Positions 52,069 to 60,614 of a stretch of DNA of 64,000 nucleotides are shown one piece after another. The notes under the pieces are model-generated. The model made no database searches. It saw only the letters and a program-made list of their open reading frames with translations, and had not been told where the DNA came from. The stretch's first letter is position 1. Each line of letters opens with the position of its first letter. Location of the stretch: contig CAZNLR010000005.1 of NCBI GenBank assembly GCA_964574215.1, positions 85,004 through 149,003 on the forward strand, read 5' to 3'. The translations under genes were made by a program, and so were the position numbers. This stretch comes from GCA-2725625 sp964574215. Lineage in GTDB: Bacteria > Pseudomonadota > Alphaproteobacteria > Rhodospirillales > UBA2165.

Positions 52069-53124
52069 ATGAGCCAGAAACGAGATCGGCGATCATCAAC
52101 CAAACACCGGGCCATATTAAAGGCCGCGGCGGCGGTGGTCCGTCAGCAGGGCTACAACGGCGCCAAGATGGAACATATCGCGGCCAGGGCGGGCGTGGGG
52201 AAACAGACCATTTACCGCTGGTGGCCGTCGAAGGCTCATCTGTTGACCGAAGTCTATACGTCGCTGGTGCCCCGCCACCGGCTGACGGTTGCCGAAGGCG
52301 CCCCGGCGGAGGAACTGCATCATCTGCTGACCGAAAGTTTCCGGCTTTACCGGGAGACCCCGGCGTCGTCCATCCTGGCCGGATTGATCGCCGATGCCCA
52401 GACCCAGGATGAAGCGGCGGAATCGCTCCGGGAGACCTTGATTAATGGGCGGCGCGACCTGATCACCGGGCCGTTGCAGCGGGCCGTGGAGGAAAACCTT
52501 CTGGCCCGGGATTTCGATGTGACCTGGGCCGCCGATCAGATCATCGCCATGATCTGGCATCGCCTGCTGTCCGACCGGACCCGGCTGACCGACGCGTTTG
52601 CCCGGGAGATGGTGGATAAAATCATCGGCAAGACCCTGTCGGGACGGCGGCTTGCCATCACCGACTATACGCCGGGCGCCCTGGGGCTCATTTGCCAGAT
52701 GCAGACGGAGTACCACGCGGAACGGCGGGATTTCGGCCGGGCCTTCGAAACCAAAGTGGCGGGGGAAATGGCCGAATTTCTGGACCGTTTCGATCCCGGC
52801 CGGGATCTTTTTAAACTAGCCAAGGTGAACAACGAAATCGTCGGCTCCATCACCATCGACGGTAAGAATCCGGACAGCGCCCACCTCCGGTGGTTTTTTG
52901 TCGGTGACGGATTGCGGGGGCTGGGTGTGGGCTCCCGCCTTCTTTCCACCGCTCTCGCCTTTGTCCGGTCGCAGGAATTCTCGTCCGTCTATCTGACCAC
53001 CATCGACGGTCTCGACGCGGCCCGTCATCTCTACGAAAAATCGGGGTTCAAGCTGGTGCAAGAGGATACCGGGGATACCTGGGGTAAAGAAGAGACCGAG
53101 CAGCGTTTCGAGTTGACCTTGTAG
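52069..53124 (+). CDS. TetR-family regulator fused to a GNAT acetyltransferase domain
   Basis: A 351-residue two-domain protein. Residues about 10-60 are a TetR helix-turn-helix, with IAARAGVGKQTIYRWWPSK in the recognition region. Residues 60-195 form the TetR ligand-binding helices. From about 198 a complete GNAT domain follows, with NNEIVGSITID, acetyl-CoA loop GLRGLGVGSRLL (about 282-293) and ARHLYEKSGFKLV near the end. The GNAT part closely resembles that of MarR-GNAT bifunctional proteins, but here the DNA-binding half is TetR. An apparent operator lies just upstream, so it likely represses itself and perhaps the preceding MFS gene. There is no internal stop between domains. Confidence 0.9.
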   Translation: MSQKRDRRSSTKHRAILKAAAAVVRQQGYNGAKMEHIAARAGVGKQTIYRWWPSKAHLLTEVYTSLVPRHRLTVAEGAPAEELHHLLTESFRLYRETPASSILAGLIADAQTQDEAAESLRETLINGRRDLITGPLQRAVEENLLARDFDVTWAADQIIAMIWHRLLSDRTRLTDAFAREMVDKIIGKTLSGRRLAITDYTPGALGLICQMQTEYHAERRDFGRAFETKVAGEMAEFLDRFDPGRDLFKLAKVNNEIVGSITIDGKNPDSAHLRWFFVGDGLRGLGVGSRLLSTALAFVRSQEFSSVYLTTIDGLDAARHLYEKSGFKLVQEDTGDTWGKEETEQRFELTL

Positions 53125-53125
53125 A

Positions 53126-54808
53126 TCATGCAACCACTAATTTCTCTTCTTCCGGCAATAAAGCCGCCGGGTCATCGAGAGTGTAAATAGGAATATCACC
53201 ATCCCTGCCCCGGACATCCGCCACGTGGCTGGTGAGGCCGGTTGCGTCCGCGCCGGCGCATTCCGCTGCTGCCTCCGAAATGATCAGCGCGCAGCCGTAT
53301 TGTTTGGTGAGCGACTCCAGCCGGGCCGCCACATTGACGTCATCGCCGATGGCGGAAAAATTCTGCGCCGTCGGCGGGCCCATGGTGCCGACGATGGCAT
53401 CGCCGCAATGAATGCCGATGCCCATGCGAAGGGGCTCCTTTAGTTCTTTGGCCAGCCTCCGATTGAGGCCTTCGAGGCGTTTCAGCATGGCCGCCGCTCC
53501 CCGGATGGCGTCCCGGCACCCTTCATCGACTCCATTTTCAAGGCCATAGAGAGCCATCAGGCCATCACCGGAAAATTGCGCATAATGACCGCGCGTTTCC
53601 GCCAGCGCTTCCGACATTTCGGCGAAATACTGGTTGAGCACGAAAAGGACATCATAGGGCAGCTTCTCTTCGCCCAGCTTGGTCGAACCCCTGAGGTCGA
53701 TAAACATGACCGCAATTTTTTGTTCCCGTCCTTGGATGCCACCCGGCTGGTTGGCGTAGCGTGCTGATACCGTTGGCGGCAACAGGGGTATAATTTTCAA
53801 ATTCCGGCGCGGCCGTGTCTGACAAGCCAGCCGGACTTCAGGTTCGGCGTTGATTCGGGTCAGCGCCTTTTGTTCCGTTTCTCCCGCCAGCGGCAATTCC
53901 TTGATGGCGTCGCCCACATGAACGCGGCAGGTCGTGCAGCGCCCTCTGCCGCCGCAGACCGCGGCGTGGGGAACGCCGGCGATCCGCAAGGTCTCCAATA
54001 TGGTCTGTCCCACCGGCCCGATATATCTGCTGCCGTCGGGCAGACTCAGGCGGTAAACGCCATGGCGGTTGCGATAGAGGCGCCGGATAAAGCGGGCGAT
54101 AAAGACCGAGGCGATGATGGCGCCAAAGACTTGCCAGCCGATGAATTCCAACCCCAACAGATTGTTTATGTTTTCTCTTGGGACGTGGGCGATTGGCGCA
54201 TAGACCCGGTCTAAATAGTGGGGATCGGTAGCGGCGCTGGCGGCAATTTGCTCGCCCAAGCGGGCGAAACCCAGGAGTGATAAAACCGGCAGCAGAACGG
54301 CAAATGCAAATAGATAGGGCGCCGCCTTCGCGTACCAGGGCTTGACCCGGAGCCAAAAGTGAATCCCGATGCACAGATGGATCCAGACCACCAGCAGCAT
54401 AAAGGACTGCTGAATCCCCCGAAGCGGTTTGACCACCCATAAAGTGGACACTACATATTCATAGGTCGGTACGAAATCGAACGTAATACCGACAATGGCG
54501 GTACCCAGAAAATGAATCAGAATCATCGGAAAAATTAAAATGCCGAAGCAGATCTGCAGCGCCTCCCACAACGGCATGCGGAGCGTGCTGCGTTGATACA
54601 GGGCGGAAAGGGAGAGAAAAAAATGAGTCAAAAAGGCCAGCATCAAAACCGGCCCACCGGGCGGACCGGCCCAAATCTTGGTCATGCCTTTGAGCATGGT
54701 ATCGGCTGCTTCAAGAGAAATCAGACCCAGGGCATGGTTGATCAGGTGGGGAACGACAAACGAAACGATCACCACGCCCGACCAGGTTCTGATACGCCGA
54801 CGCCACAT
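53126..54808 (-). CDS. Membrane adenylate cyclase with heme-b-like 6TM and 2Fe-2S ferredoxin domains
   Basis: A 560-residue, three-part sensor enzyme. Residues 1-250 hold about six transmembrane helices with several histidines (for example H21, H25, H99, H144, H150), resembling the succinate-dehydrogenase-like heme-b anchor of Sinorhizobium CyaC. Residues about 252-345 are a plant-type ferredoxin domain with C285, C291, C294 and C329. Residues about 363-545 are a class III cyclase: metal aspartates D371 and D415, and transition-state residues N492 and R496. It should make cAMP in response to membrane redox state. It lies tail to tail with the TetR-GNAT gene (one base between stops). Confidence 0.9.
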   Translation of the reverse strand: MWRRRIRTWSGVVIVSFVVPHLINHALGLISLEAADTMLKGMTKIWAGPPGGPVLMLAFLTHFFLSLSALYQRSTLRMPLWEALQICFGILIFPMILIHFLGTAIVGITFDFVPTYEYVVSTLWVVKPLRGIQQSFMLLVVWIHLCIGIHFWLRVKPWYAKAAPYLFAFAVLLPVLSLLGFARLGEQIAASAATDPHYLDRVYAPIAHVPRENINNLLGLEFIGWQVFGAIIASVFIARFIRRLYRNRHGVYRLSLPDGSRYIGPVGQTILETLRIAGVPHAAVCGGRGRCTTCRVHVGDAIKELPLAGETEQKALTRINAEPEVRLACQTRPRRNLKIIPLLPPTVSARYANQPGGIQGREQKIAVMFIDLRGSTKLGEEKLPYDVLFVLNQYFAEMSEALAETRGHYAQFSGDGLMALYGLENGVDEGCRDAIRGAAAMLKRLEGLNRRLAKELKEPLRMGIGIHCGDAIVGTMGPPTAQNFSAIGDDVNVAARLESLTKQYGCALIISEAAAECAGADATGLTSHVADVRGRDGDIPIYTLDDPAALLPEEEKLVVA

Positions 54809-54908
54809 AGAACGACCCTAGCATAAAGTGATTCTGGAATTGCACTTGATTAAATACTAATTTTGGCCAAATTCTCAAACATTAGAAATTTTCAACTTGG
54901 AGACGACA

Positions 54909-55508
54909 GTGCGCGGTTTTTTTGGTATCGGCGCCGAGGCCATCAGCAAGACCATGAATGTGGGCAGTCTGTTCCGCACGGCCCATGCCTTTGGCGCGAG
55001 CTTCGTGTTTACGGTGGCGGCGGTCTACGAGCGCGGAGAGGGCGGCAAATCGGATACCTCCGATGCGCCCGGCCATGTGCCGTTCTATAGTTTTCCCTCG
55101 GTCGATACGTTGGTGCTGCCCAAGGGGTGCGATCTGGTGGGCGTCGAGTTGTTGGACGAGGCCGTCGATCTGCCCAGCTTCCGCCATCCCTTGCAGGCCG
55201 CTTATATTTTAGGGCCGGAACGGGGATCATTGTCGCCGGAAATGCAGGAAAAGTGCTCTTTTACGGTCAAAATTCCGACAAAATTCTGCGTCAATGTGGG
55301 TCTTGCCGGCGCCATCATCATGTATGATCGCATGATCAGTCTGGGCAAGTTCGCGGGCCGGCCCCTGATCCCCGGCGGCAAAGGCGAATCCCTGACCGAA
55401 CATGTCAGCGGCGGACCGGTGTTAAGGACGCAACGAAACAATGGTATGGAAAAATTCCTCGATCAGCCACCGTCGCTGGAGGAATTGGAACCGATGGATG
55501 AACAATGA
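54909..55508 (+). CDS. SpoU/TrmH-family RNA methyltransferase
   Basis: A protein of about 199 residues with the SPOUT trefoil-knot motifs: NVGSLFRTAHAFGA (motif 1), YILGPERGSLSPE (motif 2) and the C-terminal FCVNVGLAGAIIMYDRM (motif 3). These enzymes 2'-O-methylate tRNA or rRNA. This short form lacks the N-terminal substrate domain of RlmB. GGAG at 54899-54902 is six bases before the GTG at 54909, so I prefer this to the TTG at 54897. The stop overlaps the ialB start by four bases. Confidence 0.9.
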   Translation: MRGFFGIGAEAISKTMNVGSLFRTAHAFGASFVFTVAAVYERGEGGKSDTSDAPGHVPFYSFPSVDTLVLPKGCDLVGVELLDEAVDLPSFRHPLQAAYILGPERGSLSPEMQEKCSFTVKIPTKFCVNVGLAGAIIMYDRMISLGKFAGRPLIPGGKGESLTEHVSGGPVLRTQRNNGMEKFLDQPPSLEELEPMDEQ

Positions 55509-56014
55509 ATAGCGGACTGAAAATATTTTCGCTCCTCGCCGGATTGAGTTGTCTGGCCGGAGAAGCGTTCGCCCAATCGGTGGTCGACAATTTCGGCGAT
55601 TGGACGGTCTTCAAGGACGGCAAGGGCAAAAGCAAGGTCTGCTATATGGCGAGCGAGCCGAAAAAGGAAACCGGTAAATACAAATCCAGGGGCGACAGTT
55701 ACGTCATGGTGACGTCCCGCCCGGCTGAAAAAAGCCGGGACGTGTTCGAGCTCCGCGCCGGCTACGCCTACAAAAAGGGCAGCGAGGCTACCGTCCGGAT
55801 CGGCAGCCGGGTATTTACGCTTTTTACCGACGGCGGCACGGCCTGGGCCTATGAAGCCAGGATCGACCGCGCCCTCTCCCGCGCCATGATCGGCGGCCGG
55901 GATATGGTGATCACCGGGTTTTCCGGCCGGGGCACCAAGACCGTCGACACCTATTCCCTGACCGGTTTCACGGCCGCCTATCGTGCCATGAACAAGGCTT
56001 GCGGCTTAAGGTAG
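55505..56014 (+). CDS. Invasion-associated locus B (IalB) family protein
   Basis: A 169-residue exported protein. Residues 1-23 are a signal peptide ending EAFAQS. The mature part matches the IalB pattern: FGDWTVF near the start, a cysteine in KVCYMASEPK, and a C-terminal segment SLTGFTAAYRAMNKACG with a second cysteine that can form a disulfide. Originally described in Bartonella, IalB relatives are common in free-living alphaproteobacteria, where the role is unclear. It lies between the SpoU gene (overlap) and rlmN (4 bp gap), a frequent alphaproteobacterial order. Confidence 0.92.
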   Translation: MNSGLKIFSLLAGLSCLAGEAFAQSVVDNFGDWTVFKDGKGKSKVCYMASEPKKETGKYKSRGDSYVMVTSRPAEKSRDVFELRAGYAYKKGSEATVRIGSRVFTLFTDGGTAWAYEARIDRALSRAMIGGRDMVITGFSGRGTKTVDTYSLTGFTAAYRAMNKACGLR

Positions 56015-56018
56015 TTAT

Positions 56019-57089
56019 ATGTCCGATATAAATCTTGTCGGCCTGACCCGCGACGACCTGATCGGTACGTTGGAGGAAATGGGCGAAAAGTCCTTCCGCG
56101 CCAAGCAGCTTTGGCATTGGATCTACTACCGGGGCATTTCCGACTTCGACGAGATGACCAATCTGGGCAAGCCCCTGCGGCAGAAGCTCAAGGACGGTTA
56201 TGTGGTTCGCCGCCCGTCTATCATCACGGCGCAAATTTCAGAAGACGGCACCCGCAAATGGCTGCTGGGTACGGCAGACGATAACGCCGTCGAATCCGTC
56301 TACATCCCGGAAGACGACCGCGGTGCCTTATGCATCTCTTCCCAGGTCGGCTGCACCCTCACCTGTTCGTTCTGTCATACGGGCACACAAAAACTGGTGC
56401 GCAACCTGACCGCCGAGGAAATCGTCGGCCAGATGATGGTGGCGCGGGACGCCTACGGTGAATGGCCATCGCCCAAGGAAGGCCGCATGCTGTCCAACAT
56501 CGTGATGATGGGCATGGGCGAGCCGCTTTACAATTACGACGAAGTGGCCAAGGCCATCCGCATCATGATGGACGGGGAAGGACTGGCCGTCTCCAAGCGC
56601 CGTATCACCCTCTCTACCTCGGGCGTGGTGCCGATGATGGAAAAGGTCGGCGAGGAACTGGGCGTCGGCCTGGCGGTGTCACTCCATGCGGTGCGGGACG
56701 ATCTCCGGGACGAGTTGGTGCCCATCAACCGCAAGCATCCCATCAAGGAGCTTTTGGCGGCCTGCCGCTCCTATCCCGGCGCCAACAACGCCCGGCGCAT
56801 AACGTTTGAATATGTCATGCTCAAAGGCCTCAACGATTCGGCTTCTGATGCCAAGGAACTGGCGCGGCTCCTCAAAGGCATTCCCGCCAAGATCAACCTG
56901 ATTCCCTTCAACGCCTGGCCGGGGGCGGCCTACGAGTGCTCGTCCCACCACACCATCAAGAAATTTTCCGAAATCCTCAACGAGCGCGGCCTGTCCGCCC
57001 CCATCCGCGTCCCCCGCGGCCGCGACATCATGGCCGCCTGCGGCCAGCTTAAATCCGCCAGTGAGCGACAGGATAAGAAAATGGCGTAA
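56019..57089 (+). CDS. rlmN: 23S rRNA (adenine-2503-C2)/tRNA methyltransferase RlmN
   Basis: A 356-residue radical-SAM methyltransferase with the cluster motif C112-x3-C116-x2-C119 in GCTLTCSFCHTG. The SAM-site MGMGEPLYNY segment lies near 166-175, and the C-terminal catalytic cysteine is C341 in AACGQL. It methylates A2503 of 23S rRNA and A37 of some tRNAs. Start and length are typical. It is four bases after ialB and probably transcribed with it and the SpoU gene. Confidence 0.97.
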   Translation: MSDINLVGLTRDDLIGTLEEMGEKSFRAKQLWHWIYYRGISDFDEMTNLGKPLRQKLKDGYVVRRPSIITAQISEDGTRKWLLGTADDNAVESVYIPEDDRGALCISSQVGCTLTCSFCHTGTQKLVRNLTAEEIVGQMMVARDAYGEWPSPKEGRMLSNIVMMGMGEPLYNYDEVAKAIRIMMDGEGLAVSKRRITLSTSGVVPMMEKVGEELGVGLAVSLHAVRDDLRDELVPINRKHPIKELLAACRSYPGANNARRITFEYVMLKGLNDSASDAKELARLLKGIPAKINLIPFNAWPGAAYECSSHHTIKKFSEILNERGLSAPIRVPRGRDIMAACGQLKSASERQDKKMA

Positions 57090-57167
57090 AATAAATATTC
57101 ACACCTCTGCTTTACGACAGCTTCTTGGATCAATTTTCTGACCCCGGAGTTGCAAAGGGAAAATCTA

Positions 57168-58001
57168 ATGAAAATACCGGTGTTCGCGACAATTGGCGGA
57201 TCATTTAGATTCTTCTGGCATCACCGTGTCCAGTTTTTCTACCTTGCTCTGCCGCCGGTTGTCGTCTTGGCGATCCTATTTGCCATGGCCGGAACGGATA
57301 CGCCTTTTGTTCCCAAGCTGAACCAGCCCTACACCTTCAAAATGTCAGAATCACCTGATGCCGGGGCCGTGTGGAGCGCCTTATCCGGCCTCGCTGCATT
57401 TTTCATAATGGTTATCGTTTTCCCGCTGTACAGCGTTGCCTGGCACCGCAGTTACCTGGTTCCCAACGAGAGCGTCACCATTGGAAGTTGCTATAGATGG
57501 CGTCTGCGCCATTGGTCCTTCTTATGGTCGGCGATAAAAATGTCGTTGATCTTGCTGCCGGTTTTTATGGTCGGCGGCTTGTTTATATCCTTTCTGGCCG
57601 CCGCCTTCCCGCCCATCGGTATTTTGCTGATACCGATTTTGATGATTTTTATTATCGTGTGTTACAGCCGGTTTTCTTTGTGGCTTCCGGCTGCCGCCGT
57701 GGATCACAAGATGACACTGCAACAGGTGTTGGCGCTTACCAAAGGAAATGGCGGTCGGTTGTCCGCCATTCTGATATTGACCGGTTTGGCGGTCGGCATA
57801 CTGAACGGCATCGCCAATTTGGGAATTGTCATCGCCGCTGGCTCCCTGAGCATGGTCGGCAGCCTCACGCAGAGCTTGCTGACCAATCTGGCGCTATATC
57901 TGATCATGTATGCCGGGATGGCTGTCGGTATATCCGCTCTGTCGTCAGCATACAAAACCCTTACAGTTCAGCAGGTGCAGCCCTCCGATCGGGCCGATTA
58001 A
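57168..58001 (+). CDS. Hypothetical polytopic membrane protein
   Basis: A protein of 277 residues with about six hydrophobic helices (roughly 22-43, 75-98, 122-150, 155-175, 198-220, 235-260, in tentative positions). There is a polar loop between helices 1 and 2 and a conserved-looking YSVAWHRSYLV segment. I do not recognise a defined family; it resembles the poorly characterised membrane proteins with four to six helices and a glycine-rich C-terminal half. The ATG at 57168 follows AAAGGGA and is preferred to the TTG at 57150. Its last 41 bases overlap the end of the convergent EamA gene. Confidence 0.7.
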   Translation: MKIPVFATIGGSFRFFWHHRVQFFYLALPPVVVLAILFAMAGTDTPFVPKLNQPYTFKMSESPDAGAVWSALSGLAAFFIMVIVFPLYSVAWHRSYLVPNESVTIGSCYRWRLRHWSFLWSAIKMSLILLPVFMVGGLFISFLAAAFPPIGILLIPILMIFIIVCYSRFSLWLPAAAVDHKMTLQQVLALTKGNGGRLSAILILTGLAVGILNGIANLGIVIAAGSLSMVGSLTQSLLTNLALYLIMYAGMAVGISALSSAYKTLTVQQVQPSDRAD

Positions 58002-58872
58002 CCACGTAAATCCCAATCCCCACCAGCACCAGGGCCGCCAGCAGGGCGGGGGAGAGGGGCTCGCCCAGGAGCCAGCCGCCGAAGATGACGCCGAACAGGG
58101 GCGTCAGGAAGGTGAAGGATGACAGCCGGGCCGCCGGGTAATGGCGCACCGCCCAGAACCAGCCCAAATAGCTGAGGAAGGCGACGATGACGGTCTGGAA
58201 AAACAGGCTGGAGGCGGCGAGGGCGGACAGGGTGTCGATCGGCGGTTCTCCAAAGGCCAATGATCCGATCGGCAGTATCACCGCCGAAACGGCCAATTGA
58301 TAGAGTAAGGTTTTGCTGGGCGCAATGACGGCGAGCTTGCTGGCTTTCACCAATACCGTGGTGGCGCCCCACAGGAATGCGGCAAAGAAAATCATCGCGT
58401 CGCCGATCAGTTCTTTATGGGTGGGCAAGGAGAGAGCGTCGCCGAAAGCCACCAGGATACCGGAGAACGCCACCACCAGCCCGATGATCTGGTTGCGCCC
58501 GATGGTCTCTCCGGGAATCAGCCAATAAGCGCCGAGAGCGACGAAAAATGGCGCGGTATAGACGTAGATGATGGAACGGGACGCGTTGGTGAATTCCAGC
58601 CCCCAATAGATGAGCAAAAATTCGAAAGCGAACAGCAACCCGGCGGCAATGCCCGGCCAGAGGGTGCCGTCTTTTTCGAATAAGGGAATGCGCTTTGCCG
58701 TCATCCAAACCAGCAGGCACAGGGTGGCGCCGATTGACCGGATGCTCGATTGCATGAGGGGCGGCACTTCGCCGATGGTGGCCTTGATGGCCACGTGATT
58801 GAGGCCCCAGCAGATGCACAAGATAAACAGAGTGGTCATGGCGAAGAAATCGAGATGGGAGCGTGAAGTCAT
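57961..58872 (-). CDS. EamA/DMT-family transporter
   Basis: A 303-residue transporter with ten predicted helices and two EamA repeats. It has CWGLNHVAIKATIGEVPPLM in the first helix, SIIYVYTAPFFVALGAYWL in repeat 1 and FTFLTPLFGVIFGGWLLGEP near the end. It is unlike the tandem pair at 46.6-48.5 kb, so it is a separate paralogue. The 3' end overlaps the convergent membrane-protein gene by 41 bp. It is codirectional with the RamB-like regulator 10 bp upstream and may be cotranscribed with it. Confidence 0.92.
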   Translation of the reverse strand: MTSRSHLDFFAMTTLFILCICWGLNHVAIKATIGEVPPLMQSSIRSIGATLCLLVWMTAKRIPLFEKDGTLWPGIAAGLLFAFEFLLIYWGLEFTNASRSIIYVYTAPFFVALGAYWLIPGETIGRNQIIGLVVAFSGILVAFGDALSLPTHKELIGDAMIFFAAFLWGATTVLVKASKLAVIAPSKTLLYQLAVSAVILPIGSLAFGEPPIDTLSALAASSLFFQTVIVAFLSYLGWFWAVRHYPAARLSSFTFLTPLFGVIFGGWLLGEPLSPALLAALVLVGIGIYVVNRPDRRAAPAEL

Positions 58873-58882
58873 TGATGCAGCC

Positions 58883-60325
58883 TCACAATTCGGCGAAGGT
58901 GAACGGCGTTACCCCCCGGTAATTTTCGGCCACGGCAACCTTGCGGTTGAGGGGCGGGTTGGCCCGCTGGTTACATTCGCTCCGCATACAGAGGCGACAG
59001 TTGACGCCGATGGGAACGACGGCGCTTCTTTCATTCAGATCCAGCCCGTCGGCATACACCAATTGCCGTGCATAATCGGTCTTGCAGCCAATGCCGACCG
59101 CCAGTTGCTGTTCGGGCATGTGATAGCCTGCGCCCATACCCCGCACCGTGCGTGAAATGGTGAAATAGTTGGCGCCGTCTTCCATTTCGACCAATTGGGT
59201 AATGACTTTTTCCGGTGTGCGGAAAGCTTCGTGGATGGCCCAGCGGGGACAGGTGCCGCCGAAACGGGCGAAGTGGAAGCCTGATGCACTGAAGCGTTTG
59301 GAGATATTGCCCGCGTGATCCACCCGCAAAAAGAAGAAGGGTACGCCTTTGGCGCCCGGCCGCTGGAGGGTGGTCAGGCGGTGGCTGATCTGTTCGTAAC
59401 TGGCGCTGAAGCGCTGACCCAGGAGTTCAATGTCATAGCGCAGTTTTTCCGCTGCCGACTGGAACAATTCATAGGGCATGGTAACGGCACCCGCCAAATA
59501 GTTGGCGAGACCGAGCCGGCACAGTTGCTGGGCCTCTTCGCCCACCAGGCCGGTGCGCTCCACCATTTCGTCCAACAGGTTGCGGTAGCCCAGCAGCCCG
59601 GCCTGGAGCGCCACCTGAAAACAGCGGGATTGGGGCGATAGGATTTCCGACAAAAACAATCGCCGGCTATGGCGGTCCAACCGCCAGGTGGCGCCGGGCA
59701 GGGCGTCGATGGGCATGATCCGGACGGAAATGTCATGGGCCGCCCGCAGATGATCGCGGAGACCGAAATAAAGATCGTCCAGGGTTAAACCGGCGTCAGC
59801 CCAGAGGGTTTCGGCGGCGTTTTCCAATTCCGGAAAATGATTGTTGGTGTCGTGGAAAAAATCACGCACTTCCTCGATGGGGAACCGCAGCGCGCCGGTT
59901 TGGGCGGAACCGTCCTGATTGGCCAGCTGTTCCGCCATGGCCGAATTGTTGGCCTGGGCTTCCCGGTAGGCTCGGTAGAGCGTAACCACCGATTGGGCCG
60001 CTGACGGGCTGGCGCCCACCAGATCGGTCAGTTCGTGGTTGGACAGGTTAAGCCCTTCAAAAATGGGATCGGAGAAAACCTCCTTGAGGGAGGCCGCCGC
60101 CTGGCTATCATCGTCGCCGGACAATTCCTTCAGATTGATGTCGTAGGCGTCCGCCAGGCGCAGCAGCAGCTGGGCACTCAGGGGGCGTTGGTTTCGTTCC
60201 ACCAGATTCAAATAACTGGTTGAAATCCCCAAATCATCCGCCATTTGTATTTGAGTCAAATTGAGCTCGCGCCTCAGCCGCCTGATGCGGGTGCCGGCAA
60301 AGACTTTTTGTGCGCGTACAGCCAT
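58883..60325 (-). CDS. RamB/ScfR-like XRE-family regulator of acetate/short-chain fatty-acid metabolism
   Basis: A 480-residue regulator. Residues about 10-65 are an XRE helix-turn-helix (LNLTQIQMADDLGISTSYLN). Residues about 150-270 resemble the IrrE/ImmA-type domain, but without a clear HExxH. The C-terminal 200 residues are the DUF2083 region typical of RamB/ScfR proteins, ending with a cysteine cluster CRLCMRSEC (C-x2-C-x4-C). In Corynebacterium and Paracoccus RamB controls acetate and glyoxylate genes. It is divergent from isocitrate lyase here, with a 289-bp intergenic region holding a good inverted repeat, which strongly supports that role. Confidence 0.92.
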   Translation of the reverse strand: MAVRAQKVFAGTRIRRLRRELNLTQIQMADDLGISTSYLNLVERNQRPLSAQLLLRLADAYDINLKELSGDDDSQAAASLKEVFSDPIFEGLNLSNHELTDLVGASPSAAQSVVTLYRAYREAQANNSAMAEQLANQDGSAQTGALRFPIEEVRDFFHDTNNHFPELENAAETLWADAGLTLDDLYFGLRDHLRAAHDISVRIMPIDALPGATWRLDRHSRRLFLSEILSPQSRCFQVALQAGLLGYRNLLDEMVERTGLVGEEAQQLCRLGLANYLAGAVTMPYELFQSAAEKLRYDIELLGQRFSASYEQISHRLTTLQRPGAKGVPFFFLRVDHAGNISKRFSASGFHFARFGGTCPRWAIHEAFRTPEKVITQLVEMEDGANYFTISRTVRGMGAGYHMPEQQLAVGIGCKTDYARQLVYADGLDLNERSAVVPIGVNCRLCMRSECNQRANPPLNRKVAVAENYRGVTPFTFAEL

Positions 60326-60391
60326 TGATCGCTTTTCCTTGAGTAACGGGCTATTCCAGGGTGTGGAAAAGTTAACGAAATTTTACAAATT

Positions 60392-60416
60392 TTACAATTT
60401 GACAAAAAAATTGTAA
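60392..60416. promoter_or_regulatory. Inverted repeat in the regulator-aceA intergenic region (candidate operator)
   Basis: TTACAATTT (60392-60400) and AAATTGTAA (60408-60416) are perfect 9-bp arms around GACAAAA. A direct repeat TTTTACAAA/TTTTACAAT overlaps it upstream (60381-60398). It lies 67 bp before the RamB-like start and about 200 bp before aceA, suitable for controlling both. Confidence 0.6.
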
Positions 60417-60567
60417 TAAAACTGTATCAGTTCAACCCTTTTTTTTCAATAAGTTATAGACATGCATATGATTTTAGTAAAATATGCCTGCCTTATCAGA
60501 CAAGAGATTTATCACCGGTGAAAAAAACCCGGTAAGTAGCGAAAATTACTAAAGTTTTTAATGACAT

Positions 60568-60589
60568 GGCCCCGGAAAGGCCCCGGAAA
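60568..60589 (+). repeat. Tandem 11-bp repeat in the aceA leader
   Basis: GGCCCCGGAAA is repeated exactly twice (60568-60578 and 60579-60589), followed by GGCC. It is 26 bp before the aceA ATG, just upstream of the ribosome site. It may affect leader folding or be slippage-derived. Confidence 0.7.
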
Positions 60590-60614
60590 GGCCAACTAGG
60601 AAAGGACACTCGCC

